A program made the position numbers and the translations under genes. Below are positions 6,840 to 12,723 of a DNA stretch of 12,723 nucleotides, one piece after another; the stretch's first letter is position 1; the number at the start of each line of letters is the position of its first letter. This DNA is from Ruminococcus sp. (GTDB taxonomy: Bacteria > Bacillota_A > Clostridia > Oscillospirales > Acutalibacteraceae). Location: assembly GCA_017481395.1 (NCBI GenBank), contig JAFUPE010000019.1:1-12723 (forward strand), written 5' to 3'. The notes below the pieces were generated by a model. The model did not search any database and was not told the origin of the DNA. It was given only the letters and a program-made list of their open reading frames with translations.

Positions 6840-8364
6840 AGTTATAATCTGACCACCAGTATGAAAAATCATCCAAGGGGCTGTTGTTTTCGAAGAAATT
6901 TTCGTTTTCGCTTTCAGGAATATATTCCTCTAAAACAAAGCTTATGGTGTAGGTTTTGCCTGAAGTATTCTCTACCTTAAAAGTAACCTCTTCGCCTACT
7001 TTACAGTTTTCGATAACATTTTCAACCTCTTCTGAGGTAGTTACCTCTGAACCGTTAACAGAAATTACTCTGTCGCCGCTTTCAAAACCTGCGTTATCGG
7101 CATTGGTATTTTTATCTACGCTGTAGATGTAACAGCCTGTCTTTTCTAAACCGTACATCCATGCAAGCTGCTGGGAATCAACGTCGATAAATGTCATGCC
7201 AAGGTCAACTCTGCCGCGTACATAGCCGTACTCGGACAAATCACCGATTACATTGATAACATCATTAATTGGAATTGCAAAGCCTAAGCCCTCGACCTCT
7301 GTACCTGAAGATTTTGCATTTACAATACCTACAAGATTACCGTTGGCATCAAAAAGTCCGCCGCCTGAGTTGCCCGGATTTATGGCTGTGTCGGTCTGCA
7401 GTAAGCTCATTGTCTTGCCGTCAATTACAACGTCACGATTTAGTGCACTTAAGATTCCCTCTGTTACCGAACCGCCAAGCTGACCCAATGGGTTGCCTAT
7501 AGCAACAGTTCTTTGACCTACTCTGAGGGTATCGGAATCGCCGAATGTAGCGGCGTTAAGCTTGGTATCCGGGTCAATCCTGAGCAAGGCTACGTCAAGC
7601 TCTTCGTCGCTTCCAAAAAGCTTTGCATCATAAGCGGTGCCATCGCGAAGGGTTACGGAGATTTTAGTTGCCCCGTCAATAACGTGATGATTGGTAACTA
7701 TAAAGCCTTCGGCGTCAACAATTACTCCCGAGCCTGCACCGGACTGGATAAACTGTTGGGCAAAGACGCCAGTGGTAACGGTTTCGGTGGTGATTTCTAC
7801 AACGCTGTCTGCGGTTTTGTCTACAATTTCAACTGTAGATAGTCCACCGTCGGTATAGGCTGTGTTGTTATTCTCAGCATCCACCTTATTGATAGACAAA
7901 CCGTTTTTTACTTCTGTATTAAAAGAATCAAGGTAATTGTAAAGACCTGTTCCTGCAAAGCCTGCAACAAAGGAAAGACAAAGGCAAATTGCTATACCGG
8001 CGAAAAAAAGGCCCTTTGATACGCCCTTTTTGGTACGCACCTTCTTCTGAGGCTCAGTAAATGAAGGGGTATAAGGTGGTATAGGCTGATGCGGCGGTGA
8101 AGCAGGGTTGCCGCCGTACCATTCGCAGGAATAAGGAGGCTCGACTGGTTGAGGTTTTTGAGCATCAGAAACCTCAGACACTGCATTATCAGATGCGAAA
8201 TGCTGAAAATGAAGCTCATTTGCACGAACTGATTCATCATTTATTAATGCAGGTGTAGAATCCGTAGGCACAGCGATAGCCTCAGCTTCGTTCGAAATGT
8301 TTTCTGCTTCTGATTTATTATGCTGTGAATTTAAATAAGGATTGTCAAATCTATCGTCTGTCAT
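6838..8364 (-). CDS. htrA: Membrane-anchored HtrA/DegP-like serine protease with PDZ domain
   Basis: 508 residues. A long cytoplasmic, acidic then proline-rich and probably disordered head (1-108) is followed by basic residues and one membrane segment (about 118-141), the HtrA topology usual in Firmicutes. The trypsin-like domain (about 178-375) keeps the triad: His227 in TNHHVID, Asp257 in ELDVALLRI, Ser333 in GNSGGGL. A single PDZ domain follows (about 388-480; GFESGDRVISVNG) and a short acidic tail ends in aromatic residues. Such proteases degrade or refold damaged proteins outside the membrane. TGGAGGT lies 7 bases before the ATG. Upstream sits a TATAGT -10 (8391 to 8386) with no normal -35 but four TGAAA boxes at 11-bp pitch, suggesting response-regulator control. 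Its position after two signal peptidases and two exported proteins hints at quality control for that export. Confidence 0.94.
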   Translation of the reverse strand: MTDDRFDNPYLNSQHNKSEAENISNEAEAIAVPTDSTPALINDESVRANELHFQHFASDNAVSEVSDAQKPQPVEPPYSCEWYGGNPASPPHQPIPPYTPSFTEPQKKVRTKKGVSKGLFFAGIAICLCLSFVAGFAGTGLYNYLDSFNTEVKNGLSINKVDAENNNTAYTDGGLSTVEIVDKTADSVVEITTETVTTGVFAQQFIQSGAGSGVIVDAEGFIVTNHHVIDGATKISVTLRDGTAYDAKLFGSDEELDVALLRIDPDTKLNAATFGDSDTLRVGQRTVAIGNPLGQLGGSVTEGILSALNRDVVIDGKTMSLLQTDTAINPGNSGGGLFDANGNLVGIVNAKSSGTEVEGLGFAIPINDVINVIGDLSEYGYVRGRVDLGMTFIDVDSQQLAWMYGLEKTGCYIYSVDKNTNADNAGFESGDRVISVNGSEVTTSEEVENVIENCKVGEEVTFKVENTSGKTYTISFVLEEYIPESENENFFENNSPLDDFSYWWSDYN

Positions 8365-8385
8365 AAATATACCTCCATATCATTT

Positions 8386-8445
8386 ACTATAGTCTATACA
8401 TATTCTGTGAAAAACAGTTGAAATAACGCTGAAACAGTTATGAAA
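8386..8445 (-). promoter_or_regulatory. htrA control region: four 11-bp-phased TGAAA boxes and -10
   Basis: On the plus strand TGAAA occurs at 8408, 8419, 8430 and 8441, exactly 11 bases apart each time; a CGAAA at 8451 is a weaker fifth, one base out of phase. Read towards htrA these are TTTCA boxes. The htrA-proximal box falls where a -35 would be, 17 bases before a TATAGT -10 (8391 to 8386), and no TTGACA-like -35 exists. Phased direct repeats overlapping a missing -35 are typical of OmpR/PhoB-family response-regulator activation. The boxes are seen; the regulator is inferred. Confidence 0.6.
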
Positions 8446-8455
8446 TAATACGAAA

Positions 8456-8482
8456 CAAAGCCCGTAGCTCACCTACGGGCTT
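8456..8482 (-). terminator. Terminator after the second SipW-type peptidase gene
   Basis: A 10-bp perfect stem AAGCCCGTAG/CTACGGGCTT with a 5-base loop (8458-8482) begins 7 bases after the peptidase stop. On the minus strand it is followed by TGTTTCG, a short T-rich tail, so termination may be incomplete. It separates the peptidase transcript from the htrA operator. Confidence 0.75.
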
Positions 8483-8488
8483 AAATAT

Positions 8489-9139
8489 TTAAAGGTCGGG
8501 GTCGTCGAGATTTGTGATGATACCATCAAATTCGCTGAGTCGCTTTGCCATAGCGATTTCACTCTGTCTAATATCCTCGGAATTCCTGTGCTCGGAATCA
8601 TCCTCAACTTCGTCTTTGCGGGTAATTTTTCTAAAGAGAGCTATAAGCTCGCTACTGAAAACGATAAAAAGCAAAATGAGAAATGCAACCATTCCGTACC
8701 ACTGGGTAAAGAAGTCAAACAAAGTACCTGCGAAGGGTATTTTGTAAATAACCTCACCGATAATCTGATTATGTGTAATCTCAGGGTCATTTACCGCCTC
8801 GGGCTTTAAGCTTCGGGTTGTAAAATAATAAACACCGTCAATTTCATAGGGGTCTTTCGAAATCTGGTGGGTTACGTTTTTACCCTTAAGATAACCCTTC
8901 TGACATTTATAGCTGATTACATCACCTTTTTCAAGGGTTTCGGGGGCAGTCTTTTTGAGAATAATTATTTCTCCATTGGCAAGCTCGGGCTCCATGCTGT
9001 CGGAAGAAACCCTGAGAAGGCTGAAACCAAAAATCCATGGTGATTTGTCAGTTATTCTCACAAATCCCACATAAAAAACACCAAATAAAAAGCACGCCAA
9101 AAGGACGCAACCTATAATACGTTTAACTTTTTGAAACAT
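8489..9139 (-). CDS. sipW: SipW-type (S26B) signal peptidase I, downstream copy
   Basis: 216 residues. N-terminal membrane segment (about 8-28), extracytoplasmic catalytic domain, second membrane segment (about 149-168) and a charged cytoplasmic tail of about 45 residues. The nucleophile is Ser48 in VSSDSMEPEL. The general base position is His91 (NVTHQIS) instead of the Lys of normal bacterial LepB, which defines the archaeal/ER/SipW class. The acidic box reads TRSLKPEAVND (108-118). SipW enzymes process a limited set of exported proteins such as TasA-like fibre subunits. GGGAGGG lies 6-7 bases before the ATG. A separate promoter (9188-9217) precedes it and a terminator follows, so it can be expressed alone. 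It is clearly diverged from the neighbouring copy and so is not a recent duplication. Confidence 0.9.
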   Translation of the reverse strand: MFQKVKRIIGCVLLACFLFGVFYVGFVRITDKSPWIFGFSLLRVSSDSMEPELANGEIIILKKTAPETLEKGDVISYKCQKGYLKGKNVTHQISKDPYEIDGVYYFTTRSLKPEAVNDPEITHNQIIGEVIYKIPFAGTLFDFFTQWYGMVAFLILLFIVFSSELIALFRKITRKDEVEDDSEHRNSEDIRQSEIAMAKRLSEFDGIITNLDDPDL

Positions 9140-9187
9140 CTGCTACCCTCCCAAAGAAAAATATGCTTTTAAAAAAAGTTTCAATTT

Positions 9188-9217
9188 AGTATATCACAGT
9201 ATAGATATGTTTTGCAA
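9188..9217 (-). promoter_or_regulatory. Promoter of the downstream sipW-type gene (extended -10)
   Basis: On the minus strand TTGCAA (9217 to 9212), 18 bases, then TGA-TATACT (-10 at 9193 to 9188), an extended -10 of TG-N form. The predicted start near 9181 gives a leader of about 42 bases. It lies in the 115-base gap between the two peptidase genes, so the second copy need not depend on the upstream operon. Confidence 0.65.
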
Positions 9218-9254
9218 CCTTTGATGAGATAAAACTTAATTGTATTCAAAAAGC

Positions 9255-9911
9255 TTAAACGTCTTCATCAATAGAGTCAGCTTCTGCATCCTCAGAATTA
9301 AACTCGGAACTGTTTTCGTTTTGAATGCGGACTATTATATCATCAATACTCTTTTTTTCAATTTTTACGTCATTTTTGGTAATAGTCTTTATCATAGCTA
9401 TAAGCTCGTCAATAAACACAAGAATTATAAGTGCGATTACAGTAAGCAGTCCCCAAGGTGAGAAAAAGTAATTATAAAATGCCGCTAAAAATTCAATTTC
9501 ACAAACAACTACTGATACAACCCTATCAGCGTTAATAGGTGCGTCGGCAACCTCATTGGCAACACCCTTTGTCCTAAGGACAATTTCTCCGTCAACTTCC
9601 TCGGGAGCCTCAATGACCTTATGAGTTATAAGCTTACCTGCCAGCTCTCCTCTTCCCTTGTAGGTGACAACGTCCCCCACTTTAATGCTCATTGGGTCCT
9701 TAACCGACTTACCTAATATAACGTCGCCCACCTCAAGCTCGGGCCTCATGCTTCCGCTTGATACACGATAAACAGAATAACCAAACACCGAAGGATTTGT
9801 GCCGTTAATGCGTGAAATTAATGAAAACGCCACCGAAACAACAAGCACAGCAATTAAAATCCAGCTAAATATATCAAAGCATTTTTTGATGATTTTTAAA
9901 GCTTTTTTCAT
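9255..9911 (-). CDS. sipW: SipW-type (S26B) signal peptidase I, upstream copy
   Basis: 218 residues with the same architecture as its neighbour: membrane segment about 12-34, catalytic domain, second membrane segment about 153-170, then an acidic cytoplasmic tail of about 40 residues ending in IDEDV. Catalytic Ser54 lies in VSSGSMRPELEVGDV and His97 in LITHKV; the acidic box RTKGVANEVAD ends in Asp123. This is closer to the usual SipW pattern (TKG...N...D) than the downstream copy. A GGAGAAGG ribosome binding site precedes the ATG at 7 bases spacing. It follows two genes for exported proteins, at least one with a SipW-type signal peptide, but is separated from them by a strong hairpin terminator (9940-9971) with no obvious promoter after it. 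Expression may therefore rely on read-through. Confidence 0.92.
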   Translation of the reverse strand: MKKALKIIKKCFDIFSWILIAVLVVSVAFSLISRINGTNPSVFGYSVYRVSSGSMRPELEVGDVILGKSVKDPMSIKVGDVVTYKGRGELAGKLITHKVIEAPEEVDGEIVLRTKGVANEVADAPINADRVVSVVVCEIEFLAAFYNYFFSPWGLLTVIALIILVFIDELIAMIKTITKNDVKIEKKSIDDIIVRIQNENSSEFNSEDAEADSIDEDV

Positions 9912-9935
9912 AGGTTTACCTTCTCCGCAATATTA

Positions 9936-9971
9936 TTAGAAAAGACAGCAGAGCAGACTCTGCTGTCTTTT
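9936..9971 (-). terminator. Terminator/attenuator between surface-protein genes and sipW
   Basis: A 14-bp perfect stem AAAAGACAGCAGAG/CTCTGCTGTCTTTT with a 4-base loop (9940-9971). On the minus strand it ends in TTTTC then TAATAAT. It starts about 10 bases after the stop of the 200-residue protein and finishes 29 bases before the sipW start. The T-run is part of the stem base, so some read-through is likely. Confidence 0.82.
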
Positions 9972-9981
9972 AATAAGTTCA

Positions 9982-10584
9982 TCAGTTGTTAGCGAGATAA
10001 ACATCGCTTAAAGTAAATTCACCCGAAGCATTAAACTCAATATACCAATCAATAAAGGTATTCTCTGCCGAAGCATTTCCTAAGATTTCATACTGAGAGA
10101 CCACGGGAATAAAAGCTTCGTCGGGATAAGCGATAACAGATTTTGTGGGTAAAGAAACACCAACGTTAAATTTGCCATTAAAGCCGTTATTAACAGGGGT
10201 TGCTGCAGTTTCGTCATAAAGAGGCACGTGTGCGATAAGCGAAACGTTTGTCTTTACATTTGCCGCGTTAGAAATTTTTGTTCTCAGATACAACACCTGA
10301 CCTTTGGTAACGGTAACCTTATAGTCAGACTGCATTTCTGTTTCGGCATAAACTGCATTGCCGTCATCATCATAAGTAAGCTTACCCTCGGCATCTGTTA
10401 CACCAAGATAAGTTGTACCTGTACAAGCGTTACCGTTTACGGCATTTGAATAGGTAAACTTAAATGGGGTTTGCAAATAACCGCCGTACACGTTGGGACG
10501 GTTGGACCATGCAAAGGTACTGCCTACCAAAGTAAATGCTAACAGTACAACTATTAAAATTTGTACACAAATAAATCTTTTCAC
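9982..10584 (-). CDS. Exported TasA/CalY-like protein with SipW-type signal peptide
   Basis: 200 residues. The N-terminus (MKRFI, a hydrophobic core, then LVGSTFAW at 19-26) matches the signal pattern of SipW-dependent proteins, where a Gly/Thr-rich end of the core runs into AW or AWF. The rest is predicted all-beta: Asn/Thr-rich strands with TKGQVLYLRTKISNAANVKT, similar in feel to the Ig-like fold of TasA/CalY fibre subunits. No catalytic motif is seen, and the sequence is not close enough to name. The start is GTG at 10584, in line with AAAGGGCGGTGAG just upstream; the nearer ATG in the spacer runs into a stop at once. It lies 28 bases after the large surface-protein gene (same operon) and is followed by a terminator and a SipW peptidase, its likely processing enzyme. 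Confidence 0.75.
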   Translation of the reverse strand: MKRFICVQILIVVLLAFTLVGSTFAWSNRPNVYGGYLQTPFKFTYSNAVNGNACTGTTYLGVTDAEGKLTYDDDGNAVYAETEMQSDYKVTVTKGQVLYLRTKISNAANVKTNVSLIAHVPLYDETAATPVNNGFNGKFNVGVSLPTKSVIAYPDEAFIPVVSQYEILGNASAENTFIDWYIEFNASGEFTLSDVYLANN

Positions 10585-10612
10585 GGTCTCACCGCCCTTT
10601 CATAATTAAAAA

Positions 10613-12723
10613 TTATTGATTAAGAAAATCAACTGTTACATCCCACGTGTTTGTATTCGCTTTTCCGACACTGCTATCCCAAGATAAGAAATAGAATCCC
10701 TTGAGATCTGTGTTAATATTAGAAGTAATATCTTTAGTCTGTTTTCTACTTCCATTCTCTGTACCATTGAATACAATCAAATCAGGACTTGTGCGAACAA
10801 GAGCAACATAAACATAATGGCCATCACCATTAGTTTTGAGTTTTATCATAGAATTACCGGGCCAAGAATCACTATTACCATTACCACTTGTGTAATAAAC
10901 ACGCAAATCGTCCCATGTATAATTCTGTGTAAGGTAAATTCTATTATACGTATTTGTACTGTGCCACTCATAATGTGACTTATCCAAAGCAAAGCAATAT
11001 GTATTTCTGCTTGTTGTCTCCCAAGTATAAGTGCCATCGCTAAAATCAATGCTTGTAACACCATCAGGAATAGATGTCGTACTCCAAGTAAGATTGTCGT
11101 TACCCTTAGTAAGACTTACAGAATAAGTAGCGTTTTCATATACAAAGCTTGCAGTCATAGCTGAAATCGATGTGTCATAGTGCTTAAAGTTTACTGAGGG
11201 ACCAGTAGGAATCGTATACACCCCCCAAACACCATTAGATACATCTACCTCTGTATCACCAGACTCCGAGCCGTAGAAATCCCAATATCCTGTAAAAACA
11301 TAAGCTGTGTCTGTAAAAGCAGTATCATCTAATTCAATATAACCATTGATAATAAACATATTACCCTTGCTCTTATCAAAAGAAATGGCAGGTGCAAAAC
11401 GGGTATCACTATCCAGATCATTATGAGTTGCAGAATCACAGTCCCAGAAAGTGATTATATCTGTATCAGCAATAGAATCAAATTCATAATACCATACAAA
11501 CGTACCCTCAATTTTCGTCATCTGACCATTTTTAAGGTTACTGCTATTTGTCGGCCATGTATCACTTTGCGGATAATAACTATTATTTTTCTTTAAAGAT
11601 GATAAATTTCCATTTAAACTATTTATATAAGTTACGTTATTATCGCCTGTTAACGAAATATGAGGTATAGTCTGGTTTTTAAAGAATTTTGCCTCAATAC
11701 TTGCAGGTATCTGTAAATAAACTGTATTTGATTTATCAACTTCAACCTTTTTAGTATCATACACGCGATAAATAGTCTCAGACCCTCTGTCTGTTGCGTT
11801 CCATAAGTTATAGACATATTCTGTCGTACTATCACAACGGTCAAAAATCACATCATTAATAGACGAAGGAATATAAGCATACCAAGTGTTTTTACCATAC
11901 TTATCTGCAACAGGTGTACCAGTCATGCTATACTTTAAATCTGTACCGCTATAATCAATTTCAACTTTCATCTTAGGTGACTTACCATCGTCACCATTAT
12001 TATTCAGCCAACTATCAGTTGTATAATCACTTAATCCAATTTGAGTAACCTCGCCGTCATACCAGATACCTGCGGTTGAGCCGAAGGCGGTAAAGGTAGT
12101 CTGAGTTACGCCGCTAACGGTTCGTAAAGCGGCAGGTGCCCAAACACCCGGAGGAGTATCGTCATACTCCTTATCTTCACAACGGAAAGTTATATCCTGC
12201 ACAGCTCTGGGAACATCAACGGTCCATGTGTTTTTGGATACTGTCGATGTAGTAGTACCCTTAGAGGTATACTTCATCTCGTATGAATATCCTGTAGTAT
12301 CATTAACCAGCCAAAGCTTTTTATTAGCTGTGTTATCAACCCATTGGTCTGCTGTATAATCACGTAAAGTGATTGTATCTACAACATCCCATGAAGAGCA
12401 GAACTTGATATCAACATCAACAGTTGCACCTACAGGAATTGTTTCGGTATTATAGCTCTGGTCAAGAGCTTCGAGCCAAATTGCAATAGTTATGGTTCTG
12501 GTTTCGCCTTTAGGTACTGTGAAAAGCACCTCTTTGCCGTTTTTATTATTTGATGTTGCGCTGTAATCAAAAACCTTAAAGATTGTGCGGTTGCCTAAAT
12601 GGTCATCAGCTAACTTTAACTGAGCTGTATTGTCAGCTTTAAGGCTTTTAACAGCAAGCATATTTTTTCTGCTTGCACCGCTTGCATAACCGCCAGAAGG
12701 CCAAGTTAACTTATCGGAAAGAA
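10613..12723 (-). CDS. Large modular surface protein with CBM26-like module (5' end outside window)
   Basis: At least 702 residues. The frame stays open past the ATG at 12661 to the window edge, so the true start and signal peptide are not visible. Residue numbers here count from that ATG. Residues 1-95 resemble the end of TasA-like SipW substrates (FTVPKGETRTITIAIWLE box). Two related modules follow, about 98-194 (DYTADQW...) and 207-303 (DYTTDSW...), then two longer, less alike ones. The last module (about 573-660) matches starch-binding CBM26: YTWDDLRVYY, SWPGNSM, LIVFNGTENGSRKQTKD. The pattern aromatic-x-x-x-(I/V)P...I-x-F-x-x-(C/N)-D recurs about six times, so earlier modules look like decayed copies of the same fold. 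There is no anchor at the C-terminus, which ends DVTVDFLNQ. A role in binding starch or another glycan at the surface is inferred. Confidence 0.75.
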   Translation of the reverse strand, partial: LSDKLTWPSGGYASGASRKNMLAVKSLKADNTAQLKLADDHLGNRTIFKVFDYSATSNNKNGKEVLFTVPKGETRTITIAIWLEALDQSYNTETIPVGATVDVDIKFCSSWDVVDTITLRDYTADQWVDNTANKKLWLVNDTTGYSYEMKYTSKGTTTSTVSKNTWTVDVPRAVQDITFRCEDKEYDDTPPGVWAPAALRTVSGVTQTTFTAFGSTAGIWYDGEVTQIGLSDYTTDSWLNNNGDDGKSPKMKVEIDYSGTDLKYSMTGTPVADKYGKNTWYAYIPSSINDVIFDRCDSTTEYVYNLWNATDRGSETIYRVYDTKKVEVDKSNTVYLQIPASIEAKFFKNQTIPHISLTGDNNVTYINSLNGNLSSLKKNNSYYPQSDTWPTNSSNLKNGQMTKIEGTFVWYYEFDSIADTDIITFWDCDSATHNDLDSDTRFAPAISFDKSKGNMFIINGYIELDDTAFTDTAYVFTGYWDFYGSESGDTEVDVSNGVWGVYTIPTGPSVNFKHYDTSISAMTASFVYENATYSVSLTKGNDNLTWSTTSIPDGVTSIDFSDGTYTWETTSRNTYCFALDKSHYEWHSTNTYNRIYLTQNYTWDDLRVYYTSGNGNSDSWPGNSMIKLKTNGDGHYVYVALVRTSPDLIVFNGTENGSRKQTKDITSNINTDLKGFYFLSWDSSVGKANTNTWDVTVDFLNQ

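Noticed and set aside
7253..7842. Plus-strand reading frames opposite htrA
   Set aside because: They are out-of-frame shadows of the conserved HtrA coding sequence, without ribosome binding sites or recognisable domains.
12659..12661. ATG at 12661 as the start of the large surface protein
   Set aside because: The frame remains open for 20 more codons to the window edge, there is no ribosome binding site before it, and no signal peptide follows. The gene is truncated by the window rather than starting here.

Overview
The window reads as the chromosome of a low-to-moderate G+C Firmicute of class Clostridia, probably a gut Ruminococcaceae/Oscillospirales member. This is inferred from the gene families: YicC/YloC, the YebC regulator, an Fe-S RlmD-type methyltransferase, a dockerin protein, SipW-type signal peptidases and a surface protein ending in a CBM26-like starch-binding module. 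The species cannot be fixed from sequence alone. I see no tRNA, rRNA, CRISPR array, insertion sequence or phage gene.

Layout. Left third (1-3028): yicC runs leftwards and is followed by the first codon of another gene with its own ribosome binding site. It is divergent from yebC, with a promoter for each in between. yebC ends in a strong hairpin terminator, and a secreted, unusually cysteine-rich dockerin protein follows. Centre (3025-6793): a leftward operon reads rlmD, a GNAT acetyltransferase, then a small MGMT-type protein, with the last two translationally coupled. Its end overlaps the end of the dockerin gene. murC diverges to the right and ends in a bidirectional terminator shared with htrA. 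Right half (6838-12723): everything is leftward. In transcription order it contains a large modular surface protein cut by the window edge, a 200-residue exported protein with a SipW-type signal peptide, a terminator, a first SipW-type peptidase, a promoter, a second SipW-type peptidase, a terminator, and a membrane-anchored HtrA protease.

How it fits together. The right half resembles a dedicated export and display cassette: two surface proteins, two divergent signal peptidases of the Ser/His (ER-like, S26B) type that could process them, and an HtrA protease that may handle misfolded exported protein. It parallels the tapA-sipW-tasA logic of Bacillus biofilm fibres, but the large protein carries repeated CBM-like modules, so an insoluble glycan such as starch is a plausible target. 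htrA is preceded by four TGAAA boxes at exact 11-bp intervals, which look like a response-regulator operator. The left half is mostly conserved housekeeping. The dockerin protein and the CBM-bearing protein both point to polysaccharide-handling surface biology.
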